Of a stretch of 64,000 bases of DNA, positions 43,710 to 54,822 are shown in pieces. This stretch comes from Cyanophora paradoxa (taxonomy: Eukaryota > Glaucocystophyceae > Cyanophorales > Cyanophoraceae). The notes beneath the pieces were generated by a model that saw only the letters and a program-made list of their open reading frames with translations, was not told where the DNA came from and did no database searches. The stretch covers positions 7,501 to 71,500 of the forward strand of contig QPMI01000666.1 in assembly GCA_004431415.1 (NCBI GenBank). Reading direction: 5' to 3'. Each line of letters starts with the position of its first letter. Within the stretch, counting starts at the first letter, position 1. Position numbers and translations under genes: made by a program.

Positions 43710-45737
43710 TCGAAGCATGATATTTGAGTTAAAATGAGATATTCAGACTATGTACATCATGACCACAAAGCGGGAAGTCCGTGTGAGTACTGGGTCTTTG
43801 AGCCGCCGGGCATGTTCGAGCTGCAGGCCTTCCCCGCGCACGCGCGGGTCCGGCCCACTGCGCTTGAGTGAAAAGCCAGTGCTAGTGCGGGTTAACCCGC
43901 GGCCGGAAGCCTTGACAGGGCCCGCGGCCCGACCGCCGCGGCGGTACGCCGTGATAACCCGAGGGCACCTGCGCATGCCCGTGCTAGCGCTCCGCCGCGT
44001 GCCGCGGGTGCAGCTCGAAGCGGAGCGCGCCCTGCGGGCTCGTGTATGTTCTAAAGAAGATGAACATGCGACTGCAAGCGGCGAGAGCCTCGGGGAGGCC
44101 GAGCAGCTAAAGTCGCCCGCGGCTTAGGCCGCGCGCGGGGAAGTCCGACTTGCGATTGGCGAGCCTCGGAGCGCGGGCCGCCGTGCGCTGATCATGATCA
44201 TGATCATTTCGGGTCCGGCCACAAAGCTTAAGTTCCCTGCCAGGCTGTAGCTCGCCATCCCATCCCTCGTTCCAAACAACGCAATATGCTGAAAGCGTAC
44301 AGTCGAGTGCTTGATCATGACAGAATACGCATGAACAAATGCTATGCTATGCTATGGGCGGCGGCAGAGAGCGCCTGTTGCCGCAGCCGCAAGGAGCGCC
44401 AAGGATGCTTGCGGCGGGAGCCAGGAGAGCCGGCCACAGCGGCGGGGCTATGAGGGGCGCGGGCTGGGAGCCGGCTGGCCGCGGCGGGGACGATGGAACG
44501 CCGCGCGACGACGGGCAGCGCCGGATGGCGCAGGGCGACAGAAAACTGGCCGAGGCCGGCGGGCAGCGCCGGGTGCATGCGGCGGGGAGAATGGGGCGGC
44601 ACGGAACGCACGGGACGCAACAGATAGCGGCCGTGTGCCGCGTCGGGGCGAGCAGAAGAACTGGCGGCGGAACGGTGAGCAATTGGCGACGACGCAAAAG
44701 AAAGAGAAAGGAAAGCGTCGCACCGGAACAAGCGGGACGCGCCTACAGCTGACAAAGCTTCGATGCGCAGCTGCTAGCTGCGAGTATCGCCGCCACCGTA
44801 ACCGTTCTGCAGCATGCCAGCAACTGGAGCATGAGAGAACAGCGGAAGGACGGCGCACGTCGCGGGGCCACGAACCATGTGAAGTGCGATGATTGACGAA
44901 AGCGAAATGTCTCCGCACTGTTTCCCTGCGGACAGACTGCGTCGCACAGCTGGGAGGCAGGATCCGCGCACCTGGCCGGAAAAGCAACGCTCTGACCTGC
45001 GCAGGCTCTTATAATGAGTCTTTGGAGCCATTCTACACAGCTGGAACGCTTAGCTGTGGCCGGGATTCGCCCAGGACCATGTGACCGTTGCATGCGATTC
45101 GCTAAAACGACCGCACCGGCGCCTCCAGTCCCGCCTCAACATCTTCTGAGTTGTCACAGAGTCCTCTCAAGCTGCTGAGCTGCGCGAGAGACGAGGTGGT
45201 CAGGAAAACCTGCCGGCAAGCCGGCAAGCGTCGCACCTGCGGACGGCCTGGCTTGCGATGACGTCTGCCCGGTATTGAACCTGCGGACGACGGCGCGCGC
45301 GCGTGCGCTGGCAGGTGCGAGCGCCGGGGGCGAGAGGTTGCTTGGCAGCGGGCGGGCGGTCTGTCTAGATCTGTACCCGACGACGGACGTTGCCAACTGG
45401 ACGTGTTCGCGAACTTGCTCGCGAAAAAATGATGATGATCATTATGATGCATCATGCATCATGAGTTCCGAGAACTGGCTCTAACACGCCTATTTTCCCA
45501 TTGATGCTCCATCCCCAGCGTTTTTCCGCCCGTGAAGCACTGTGATGCACACACACACATATATATATATATGGCATGATCCCGGGATCTCTCGGTGTCT
45601 GAGACCGTGTCTCATCGAGCTGGGTACACCTCACATCTGTTCCTTCATCTGGGTACACCAACCCACAGTCGTGGTTTAAGCTCAACCCCGGCCCGACAAA
45701 CTCGAACCAACCCGACAAGCCGGCGCCCCGCGGTGGC
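43710..45737. other. intergenic, no convincing gene
   Basis: Plus frames at 43750-44127 and 44339-44892 are Arg/Ala/Gly-rich with no domain. Simple motifs: TGATCATGATCATGATCA (44190-44206), GCTATGCTATGCTATG (44341-44356), ATGATGATCAT/ATGCATCATGCATCATG (45429-45462) and CA/TA microsatellite (45547-45572). The 5' flank of the NEK-like kinase is at the right end. Confidence 0.45.
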
Positions 45738-47800
45738 ATGGGCGATAGCGCGGATGGCTACGAGGTCTGTCCTGCACGCGGCGCTTCATTACCACTGATG
45801 TGGTTCTAGGATGGTTCTTCGACTCAGCTAAAGCGCAGGTCGTGCGGAGGCTGGGACGAGGTGCATTCGCGCCTACTCGCTTTTGTCTGTGCTCGCCGCG
45901 TGCTCGAGTGCTCGCCGCCGCCGGACTGCATAGAACCAGAAAGAGCATTCAATGCGCATTCGCCCTCAGGCGCTTTCGGAGTCGTCTTGCTGGTGAGACG
46001 CAAGGCTGATCACAAACTCTACGCAATGTAAGCTTGTCTGCGAGCGCAGCGCAAATGCTGTAGCTGACGGCGGCCCCAGGAAGCGGGTGTCTTTGACAAT
46101 GCTGCCCTCTCTGGATCGCCTCAAGGCGTTAAACGAGGCCCGCATATTGGCGAGCGCTCAACACGCGTGCCTCGTTACCTACAAGAGTTCGTTCGTGGAC
46201 CGGGACGACCTCTGCATCGTCATCGAGTTCTGCGAGGTTCCCCGCGTGTCGCAGTGCCCTTCTAATCGATTTTTACACGCTATGCTTGCTTGGTTACTGA
46301 TGCTATGCCCAATGGCAGGGCGGGGATCTTGAAAAAAAGGTCAGCAATTGCAATTGCATCCTTTTTTTATTCATATCTGCCTTGCTCTGCAAAACTACCT
46401 TGCTGGATCGTAATCTTAGGTCTTATCATAATCATCCGTCCTATCCGTAATCGAGTACCAAGCCTTGAAGAAAAGGCTAATCGCAATCGTAAAGGCTCTC
46501 GATTACGCTGATCGTAATCGTCGTCGGTCCGGCTGCTCTAATTATTCCTAAGGCGCTTAATTCTTATCGCCATTGTACTCTTGAAGCCCCCTAATCGTAC
46601 TCGTAATTCTAGCAGCCGCTGAGCTTAACTCTATCGTAACCGGGATGACTGCAGATCCGGCAAAAGACGAAGGACGGTTCGCGGTTCACGGAGGACCAGA
46701 TCTGGGCGGTGCTCATCCAACTCCTCCTGGCCCTCCGTCATCTCCACTCTCTCCGGATCGTTCATAGGGATGTGAAGGCAGCCAATGTTTTTTTACGCCG
46801 CGTGAGTGTCGGAGTGTGTCCGTGCATGTGAGCGTCCTTCGCGCCCGCTTCGACGCGCCGCCCGCAGAACGGAACCGTCGTCCTTGGAGACTGCGGCATC
46901 GCCCGCGTGCTGAAGGCCCCCGATGAGCTAGCCCGGACACAGGCACGATTGGCTCCTCCCGCCCCGGCATGGCCCTGAACGTGTGGCAGGTGGGAACACC
47001 ACTCTATATGGCCCCCGAGGTAACCTTCGCGGACCGCGGGCCGCGCTTTGCGGGCGGCCGAGCGGCGAGGCGCAGATCTTCCGAGGCCAGCTGTACTCGG
47101 CGAAGGCGGACATCTGGAGCCTCGGCGTGCTTTTGTACTGGCACGTTCGCCGCCCGCCGCATCCGCCCGTTCTCATGCCGTGCAGGATGTCTTCCCTGCG
47201 TGCCCCCTTCGACGCCAGCTCCCTCCCCGAGCTCGCTCGGAGGGTCGTCACCGGTGCACCGTGCCTCCCCCTCCCCCCCGCCCCCGCCCCGCCCAACCGC
47301 CCCACGCAGGCGTCCGTCCCGCCCTCCCAGCCACCGTCGGCGGCGAGTTGCGCGGTGTGATTGAGGCCGCGCTGCGACCCGACCCTGCGGCGCGCCCCTC
47401 TGCGGCCGCCCTTCTCTCCAGTGCCCTCCCCCCCCTCCCCCCCTTCCGCGCGCGCTTCTCTTCAGCCTCACCCCGCGTAGTGCCCTGCGTGCAGGCCCGC
47501 CGCCACTCTATGTCTCCCGCCTTCGCTCCGCTGGGGATCCCTCCACCTTCCGAGACCCTCGGTGCCTTCGTCCTCGCCTCTCCGGTACCGCCGGCCCCAT
47601 CACGCCTCCTGCCCACCGTCCGCGTGCGCATGTTTTTTCTTCAATTTTCTGTGCCGTCAATCGCGAGGCTCATCGTCTTTCTCAGGCACCATCAGAGCTC
47701 CCCGCGCCAAACTTTCTGCTCCCTCCCTCACGCCCAGCATCCCTTCATGGCCAACGCGGAGCGCAAGCTCAACCAAGCGAATCGTCGGTCCCGGAGCTGA
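45738..47800 (+). CDS. NEK-like serine/threonine kinase with DCG in place of DFG
   Basis: NEK kinases act in mitosis and cilia. Splicing by eye gives MGDSADGYE + VVRRLGR + GAFGVVLLVRRKADHKLYAM (P-loop GRGAFG) + KRVSLTMLPSLDRLKALNEA (beta-3 Lys). Next come HACLVTYKSSFVDRDDLCIV, EFCE + GGDLEKK, IRQKTKDGSRFTEDQIWAVL, LHSLRIVHRDVKAANVFLRR (HRD), NGTVVLGDCGIARVLKAPDE (DCG), VGTPLYMAPE, GQLYSAKADIWSLGVLLYW, MSSLRAPFDASSLPELARRV, then VRPALPATVGGELRGVIEAA and LRPDPAARPS. The order and the ASSLPELARRV block fit NEKs. At least ten exons. Introns at 46943-46989 and 47141-47185 have GC donors. The tail after 47430 is Pro/Ser-rich; its end at 47800 is uncertain. Confidence 0.85.
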
Positions 47801-48507
47801 CACCCTCCCCATCGCCTGGGCAACCACCGGCTCTCATCGGCGCCCCGGGCCTCCTGCGGCCGAGCCAGCTCCCTCCGCTTCAGTCGTGGCTCGTCGCCCG
47901 AGTCAACCCGCCTTCAGCTGCGCCACAGGAGTTGCGCCCGCCGAGTGGCCCGCCGGCACGCGCAGCCCGGGCCCACAGGCAGCGCGCCGCAGGCATGATC
48001 GCCCTGCCGCCTCTCCTGCACGCCCCCCGCTTCGCGGCCTAGTCCGCCGCGCTCGCGCCGATCTCGTGACGGCGCGGCGCGCACCCATGTCTCATGATCA
48101 TGTGAGCTTTAGCCCGCAGGGCTAGGGCTAGGGATAGCGCTAGTGCAGCAGTTGGAGGAACAGTGTACGTCTCTAAGAGCGCATCCGCATGGGCGCTAAC
48201 TTCGGCGGGGCCGCGCCGGGCGCGCCGGAAGCTTCCACGCGCACTGTTAAGCATCCAACTTGGCATTAGCGTTGCGCATGCCCGCCGGCGCGCCGTCGAC
48301 GTCAAGCGCCGGCTGGCCCAGCTCGCTCTGCGCGCATGCAGTGGATCAGGCCGGGCACTAGCTGCGCTGCGAGCGCTAGCGCTAGCGAGCCATGCAGGCG
48401 CCGGCGCGACCACGTACTTTCGCGTAGCGCGTACCCCCCACGAACAGGCTGACTAGCCACTTGTCCCCCGAGTCCCCTGCTTCGTCTGCTCTGCGCTTTG
48501 CAGCACG
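47801..48507. other. 3' flank of NEK gene and 5' flank of La gene
   Basis: 47801-48050 has Pro-rich frames that may be further kinase tail exons, but I cannot choose a frame. 48110-48400 has GGCTAGGGCTAGGG and GCGAGCGCTAGCGCTAGCG repeats. No separate gene is supported. Confidence 0.4.
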
Positions 48508-50253
48508 ATGACGGGTGGGAAAACCGACATGAGCACGGCAGCCGTGCCAGCTTCGTCGCTCACCGAGGAGCAGCGGACGGCCCTGAAGGCGAAGATCCTT
48601 CGGCAGGTGAGCGCTTCTTGTGAGCCCTGCTCGTGCGCGAGCACTCTGGAGCGCCCCGCGCTCCCCGAGTCGGGCACCGCCCGTCGACCCGTTTCGTCCG
48701 ATCCAGGTCGAGTACTATTTCTCGGATGCGAACTTCCCAGGCGACAAGTTCCTTAACGAGAAGGCCAAAGAGGACCCCGAGGGGTGTATCCTTGAGCTCG
48801 CGCCTGCCCCGGCGGCTTGGCGATCACGGCATGCGTACACGAGGGCTCGCCGCCCCCCGTAGCTGCGCTTCTTGATCGCAGCGGCGCGCACTGATGCGCA
48901 GTCATTCCTGTGGAGACGATCGCCTCGTTCAACAGGATGAAGGTCCTCACGGCGGACCTCGACTTCATCAAGGAGGTGCTGAAGGAGTCGGACCAGCTCG
49001 TCCTCAGCCCCGACGCCAGCAAGCTCAAGCGCGCGTTCCCCATTCCTGACGAGGACACCTCCAATCCCCGCTCTATCTACGTGGTTCGGCCCGCCGCCCT
49101 CCGCTGGTTCGGGCGGAGCGTGAACGGGGCGGCGGGGAGCAGAAGGGGCTCGCTGCGGAGACGACGATTGACGACGTGCAATCAATGTTCGACCCCATCG
49201 CTAAAGTGCTGCGCGTGCGGCTGCGGCGGGACCTCAACTCGCGCAAGTTTAAGGCGCGGCGGGCTGCGGGGGCTGGGCTCCGCGGTGCGCTGAGGGCAGG
49301 TGCAGGGGTCAGTGTTCGTGGAGTTCGGGAGCGCGGAAGAGGCGAAGAAGGCGGTGGAGGCTCGCCCCAAGCAGGGCGGCAAGGAGCTCGAGATCAAGAT
49401 GAAGTGCGGCGCCGCGCGGGGCCGCCCGGCGGGGGCCGACGCGCCGCGCCAGGGAGGAGTGGCTGGAGGAGAAGAAGAAGGAGACAGACGAGAAGAAGTC
49501 CAAGGAAGCCGCCAAGGCCGAGGCTAAGGCCGCGCGGGAAGCCGGCGGCCAGGGCGGCGCCGGCGGCAAGAAGGATGCTAAGGGCGGCAAGCCGCAGAGG
49601 CCCGAGAAGCCGAACGAGAAGGCGTGCGAATTTTGTCGGGCCCTGGGGCCGGGCCGGGGCGCGGGGCGGGGGCGAACAGGGCCGGCAGGTGGCGGGCGCG
49701 ATCCTCAAGTTTGAGCTGAAGGAGAAGGACGCGAAGGTGTCGCGGGAGACGCTCCGCAAGGCCATCGAGCCGCACGCCAAGCCCGAGTTCATCGAGTTCA
49801 AGATCTCCGAGGCGCGCTCTGCCCCCGCCCCGCCCCCCGCGCGGCCCCGGCCCCCTCCAATCCCCCAAGCAGACGGTCGGCCACGTCCGCTTCGCGGGGG
49901 AGGGCAGCGCGAAGACCGCTCTCGAGAAGCTCACCGGCGCCGGCGTCAAGCTCGCCGAGGGGGTCCGCCCCGCTCTCGGCCGTGGGGCCCCGCGGGGCCC
50001 GAACCTCTCGCAGGAGGTGACCCTGTCGGTGCTCGAGGGGGAGGCCGAGGAGGAGTACTGGAAGAAGATCGCCGAGGGCCGCAAGCGCGACGCCGGCGGC
50101 CGCGGCGACGGCGGCAACAAGCGCAAGGGCGGCCGCGGCGGCGGCCGGGGCCGGGGCCGGGGCGGCCGAGGCGGGCGCGGAAAGCGGCAGAAGACGGGCG
50201 GAGACGACGAGGGCGGCGACGGCGGCGATGGCGGCGACATGGGAGACGATTAG
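48508..50253 (+). CDS. SSB: La protein (SSB), RNA polymerase III transcript chaperone
   Basis: La binds UUU-OH 3' ends of new pol III RNAs. Start MTGGKTDMSTAAVPASSLTE at 48508. Exon 1 ends ALKAKILRQ, a GT-AG intron follows, then the La motif: VEYYFSDANFPGDKFLNEKA, VIPVETIASFNRMKVLTADL, ESDQLVLSPDASKLKRAF. RRM1 follows: TTIDDVQSMFDPIAKVLRVR and SVFVEFGSAEEAKKAVEARP. A charged linker (EEWLEEKKKETDEKKSKEAA) leads to a second RRM-like xRRM domain: AILKFELKEKDAKVSRETLR, EFIEFKISE, VGHVRFAGEGSAKTALEKLT. The tail is YWKKIAEGRKRDAGG then an RGG-rich run and acidic end. About seven exons. The join between DPEG and VIPVET does not fit a clean GT-AG pair in phase. Confidence 0.93.
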
Positions 50254-50411
50254 CTAGAGGCGGCGCCCCGGCTCACGGCCCCTGGCCCCCTAGTGTTGCT
50301 CCCCAGGTCCCCAAGAGTGCAACGAAACTGGCGGCACCCGGGCGACGAGCTCTGAGAGTGCAGATTGCATTCCTGGACGAGCGCTTCAAGACCGGGGGGC
50401 CGGAGTGGGGG

Positions 50412-51803
50412 TCAAGGAACAGGCCAAGGGAGCTCGCGGGAGAAGCGCTGGAGGGAGGAGACGGAAAGGGAGCGCTGCCGCGAGGCCGCAGAGGGGCGGT
50501 TGCCGAGCGCGTCCCCCGCAGGGGCCGGCGTCCCGCGTGCCGTGCTCGATGGGGAGTGCGGGGTGGAGCAGGGGGCCCCAACGGCGGGGAGGGGCCGCCA
50601 GCGGCCGCGCGAGTCGGCCGATGGAAGCCCCTCGAGGGCGAGGGCCTGCGGCGGGATGAGGCGCGGCGGGCAGGAGGGGCGGTGGGGCGGCGGGGCGGGT
50701 GGCGCGCCTGCATCGCCTCCGAGAGGAGCGCCTCCTCCTCGTCCTCCCCCTCCGGCCCACTCCCCGCGCCCCCTGCGCGCCCCGCGTCTCGGGCGCATTC
50801 CCCGCGGGCAGCGGTGCCGAGCACCTCGGAAGGGGGAGGCGGCGGTGGGGGGCACGAGGAGCTCGATGGGGGCCGGGCTGCTCTTCGGGGCGGGGGCCAA
50901 ATTGGCCTGGCTCGGAAGGGGCTTAAGGCGGATGGTCGGGTGCCGGGTGATACGGACGCCGCCCCAGAGCCAGCGCGGTACCTGCAGGCGGGGCGCGGTG
51001 AGGCCGGCGCGGCGGGGGGCGGGGCAGGGCGGGGGTGGGCGCGCGCCTCCTCGGGGACCGAGAGCTCGCCCTTGAAAGACTCCACAAAGAGTGACTCGTC
51101 CCTCAGAATCTCCCCCCCCTTCGTGTACCTGTCTCGCCTTCAGCGCCCCGAACCCGCCGCCCGTCCCCGCCCAGCCCCCGCCCGCCCCCCGCACCGGCAG
51201 AACTCCGAGTAGATCACAGAGAGGGCCCAGTTCTGCAGCTTTCTCAGGCACATGATGATCAGGCCGGTGTTGTGCGAGCCGTCCAGGCAGTGGATGAACA
51301 CCGGCTGCCGCACGCGGTCTACGAGGGTCTGCGCCGCCAAGTGGCCGCCGTCAACACGCACGCCGTGGCTCGGCCCGAAGGGCGGAAGTGCTCGCCTCGA
51401 GGATGTGCGCGACAGTCGTCGGGGCGATGTTGACAGACTCGTTGAACTTCTCCACCGTGAACAGGAGATTCGTGATCCCATGTCTCTCGCAGAATTCGAG
51501 GAGCTCCCGCGTCGGCGGGTTCGGGATGACGGAGATGATCGTGCGCAGCTTCAGCCTGCCGATGTGTTCGCACGCGCGGCATGTAGGGGCAACGCCGACT
51601 CACCGCTTCAGGAACCTGAAGTTCTTCACGGTTGGATACGCGCCTGTGCGCGCGTCAGATGGCGCGACACGCGGCGATTGCAGGAGCACCTCGAAACACG
51701 CCCTCTTCGACCTGAGCGAATCGGAAGGGCTGCGTGCGACGCTGTCAGCGCCGCAACCGCGCGGGGCGGGCTCGCCACGGACAGGAATTAGCTGCAGCGC
51801 CAT
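50412..51803 (-). CDS. Siw14/OCA-type tyrosine-phosphatase-like protein, catalytic Arg missing
   Basis: Plant and fungal Siw14/OCA proteins are atypical dual-specificity phosphatases; Siw14 cleaves inositol pyrophosphates. Spliced reading: MALQLIP + VEEGVFRG + AYPTVKNFRFLKR + LKLRTIISVIPNPPTRELLE + FCERHGITNLLFTVEKFNES + VNIAPTTVAHILEA, then VRQPVFIHCLDGSHNTGLII and MCLRKLQNWALSVIYSEF. This is followed by RYTKGGEILRDESLFVESFK and later WLWGGVRITRHPTIRLKP. The P-loop reads CX5N where active enzymes have CX5R, so catalysis is doubtful, as for several yeast OCA proteins. Introns are very short (one is 46 nt). The C-terminal limit is uncertain: the conserved part ends near 50920, and 50412 is the first stop in that frame. 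Confidence 0.82.
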
Positions 51804-52019
51804 ATCGTGCAACTCAGCGTTTCATGTCGCCCCCGCCGCGCTGTCGTTCATCGCTGGGGATACACGAAGACTGTGACGAAGTCTAGGTGGGGATACGCAA
51901 CTTGTTGGGATAATACAATACCCACACAAGACGTCTAAAAGGAGAAGTGCGGGAAGAGCAAGTACAGGCCAGCCCCGGCAGGAATTGTCTGCAGCTAGAA
52001 CGTCCGACGCCTCGCCAGC
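51804..52019. promoter_or_regulatory. putative bidirectional promoter
   Basis: 216 bp separate the starts of the phosphatase-like gene (-) and the PH-kinase (+). No box is recognised; inferred from layout. Confidence 0.35.
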
Positions 52020-54134
52020 ATGGGCTGCGGCTCCTCGACGCCCGCAGCGGCACCTGTAGCTCCCGAGGGCGGGGGCGCCGCGGCAGCACCTAAGCCAGCC
52101 GTGGGCACATCGGCTGCAGATCCAGGGCCCGTGACAGCTGCCCCGAAGCATGGTCCGTGCCGAACCCCAAGCTCGTCTCTCGAGCTAATCCCGCTGTGTA
52201 GGCTGGCTATGTAAGGGCTCCGCCTTCAACGAGAAGAAGAGGCAATGGTGGAGCCTGCACGATCACCGGCTCTGGTACTCCAAGTCCGAAGCTGTACGGT
52301 CCCCCCGCGAGCTATCCCGCTCCCTCCGTGAACTCCCCGGCAGGAGAAGCCCGAGGGCGACATCGCGCTTGCGGGCTGCTCTAAGGTGGTGGGCACGAAG
52401 GACAACGCCTTCGAGGTAATCTATGCAAACGGGTCAAAGGAGACATTCGCTGCCGCCTCCGAGGCTGACCAGAAAGCGTGCGCAACTGCGTCCGCCTTTC
52501 CTCGTTCCGCCACTCAGATCTCTTTGTAACAGATGGGTCGAAGCTATCTACAACGCGACCCACTACGTGCGCTAGGCCGCTGCGCACTCCGGGTGCAAGC
52601 TGACGCGCTGTTCCCCAGGGCAACATCAACGACAAGTACGAGGTCAAAGACCAAATAGGAAGGTCTGTTTTCGTCCTATGCGAGCGGTCCGATCCTCGAA
52701 GCTCGAGCCGCTCCGTGCAGCGGCGGTTTCTCCGAAGTTCGGATCGGAAAGGAGAAGGCGACGGGCATAGAGTGGGCAATCAAGATCATCTCCAGGTGCG
52801 CAACTTTGCTAGCTTGGAAGGCGATTGCTTTTTTATCGTCTAGCAGGAAAACGTTCACGCAGAACAAGAAGGACTTGCTAACAGAGATCGCCATCATGCG
52901 TGCGGTCCGTCGCGAGTCTCCGCGCTTGATGCTAGGGCCGCCTGATCATCCTCCCCGCAGGTCCGGCACGCGAATATAGTGCACCTGAACGAGGTCATCG
53001 AGTCGCGAGAAAGCTTGCATTTCGTCCTCGAGTAGTGCGGCCGCCCCTCTGCCTGCGGACTTGGCCCTTTGCTGAGAGGGCGGGCAGCATGAGGGGCGGA
53101 GACCTGGTGACGCGGATTTTAGAGAGGGGCTCGCAGTCGGAAAAGGACGCGGCGTCGGCGGTGAAGCAGGTGCTGGCGGCGGTGGCTTACCTGCATGAGA
53201 CGGGGATCGTGCACCGCGACCTCAAGCTCGAGAACTGCGTTTATTCCAACAACGAGAACACGTCCCTCATAAAGCTCATCGACTTCGGCCTCTCGAAGGT
53301 CGCCCTGCCTGCGCCTTCGCCGTCTCCATTACCCCCCCCCCCCCCCCCCCCCCGTTTTTCTTTACCCCCGCCTCTCCCCCTCTTCCTGCCGTGCAGCAAC
53401 GACCCGCTCATGCCCACGATCCGCATGCAGTTTGACGGCAGGTCCGAGCCAGGTCCCTACAGGCTCGTTGGCACCCCCGAGTACATGGGTGCGGCGCCTC
53501 CGTCGGCACCTGCGAGGGGCGCTCACTGTCGCGCAGCGCCGGAGATCTTGCGTCAGAAGGGATACGATAAGCCGGTGGACATGTGGGCTTGTGGCGTGCT
53601 CACGTACATTTTGTAAGCGGCATGGCGTGGCGCGGCGGGGGCGGGGGTGACGGGCCGCGCAGGCTGTCGGGGTGCTACCCATTCAGCGGAGACACGAACG
53701 AGGCGACGTTCCGAGAGATCTTGCGGGCGCGCGTCGACTTCCCAGACTCGGAGTGGGCTCACGTTTCGGAGGGCGCCAAGAGCCTCATCCGGAGGCTTCT
53801 CGAGGCGGACCCCGCCAAGCGGCTTACAGCGAAGCAGGCGCAGCAGGATCCGTGGATCACGGGCAACGCGCCAGACACGCCGCTGCCGCAAACGAACATC
53901 GACAACCTGCGGAGGTACCTGGCGCGGCGGCGACTGAAGAAGGCAGTGCACGGTGTGATGGCCGTCAACATCCTCAACATGCTCCAGCTCCAGCACCACG
54001 GCGGCAGCAAGGCCGACATGAACGCCAATGCCTCAGCTCGTCTCGCTGGGGCATCCACCCCGGTCCTCGCTGCTGCTGCGGCTGCTGCCGCCGACGGCAA
54101 GACGGGCGATGTGCAGGCCCCCTCCGACGAATGA
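52020..54134 (+). CDS. PH-domain CaMK-type protein kinase, N-myristoylation signal
   Basis: Starts MGCGSSTPAAAPVAPEGG: MGCGSS is a textbook N-myristoylation plus palmitoylation site, so the kinase should sit on membranes. Next is a PH domain: WLCKGSAFNEKKRQWWSLHD, HRLWYSKSEA, EKPEGDIALAGCSKVVGTKD, NAFEVIYANGSKETFAAASE, ADQKAWVEAIYNATHYVR. The kinase domain has NDKYEVKDQIGSGGFSEVRI, GIEWAIKIISR, KKDLLTEIAIMR, ANIVHLNEVIESRESLHFVL, YLHETGIVHRDLKLENCVYS, LIKLIDFGLSK, YRLVGTPEYM, PEILRQKGYDKPVDMWACGV and LLEADPAKRLTAKQAQQDPW. It ends with RRYLARRRLKKAVHGVMAVN, an autoinhibitory or calmodulin-binding-like basic helix, an Ala-rich tail and TGA at 54134. All catalytic motifs are intact. About ten exons; one intron carries a 22-C run. 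Confidence 0.9.
53332..53353 (+). repeat. 22-C run in kinase intron
   Basis: An uninterrupted C22 run followed by TTTTTC and a C/T-rich stretch up to the acceptor GTGCAG at about 53397. It acts as, or inflates, the polypyrimidine tract. Confidence 0.9.
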
Positions 54135-54822
54135 GTGTCCCTTCTGCTGACCGCCTGTGCTAGTGTTACAAGATTATATGTATCATCCCGTATGAATCCA
54201 CAGCGCGTTTCTATTCATCTATCGATATTCTGTGACTGTTGCATGTGGCCTGACATCCTTTGTTAGTCTGCCTGCTGATGAGTCAGTGCTGACTGACAGT
54301 GAAGACGAGCAATGATGAGATGCAGCATGCACGTGCGGCCAAGGCAGCGCTAGTCACTGATCATCATGCCATGATGGCTTAATGAGTCTGCACCGACTGT
54401 CTCAGTGCACGCCGTGTGACGAGCGCGCCTGTATGCAGCCCGGCGGCGGGGCGCCGGGGCCGCGCGCCCAATCGGGCCTCATGATCAGGCCCTGAGGGCC
54501 TGGCGGGGCCCGTGCCATGGCCATGGCCATGATGGCGCGGCCAGCAGCAGTGGCAGATTCAGAACTCCCCGCGAGCTTACTGACGTGCTTATTGGTATCA
54601 TATGCATGATCATGAATATTACTAAGTTACTATTTACGTTACTAGCTGGCACGTTGATAAAGTCAAGATGTTGTCGGTCGCGTCTGAAATGCATATACCC
54701 CGCTCGTTACCGATTTTTCAGCTAATTACTAGTTCAACCAGGCTAACTCTAGATCTAGGGCCACATACTATGATAGGTCAGTATAGAACCGATTTCTGGG
54801 CTACAGGGGGCTAAGCATACAT
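54135..54822. other. intergenic between convergent genes
   Basis: 3' flanks of the kinase (+) and the next gene (-). 54300-54380 is rich in ATGATGA/ATCATCATG. CCATGGCCATGGCCATGATGG lies near 54515-54537. No gene. Confidence 0.5.

Noticed and set aside
44339-44987. Overlapping frames of 115-180 codons on both strands
   Set aside because: No domain, compositionally biased, mutually exclusive; no splice-linked neighbours.
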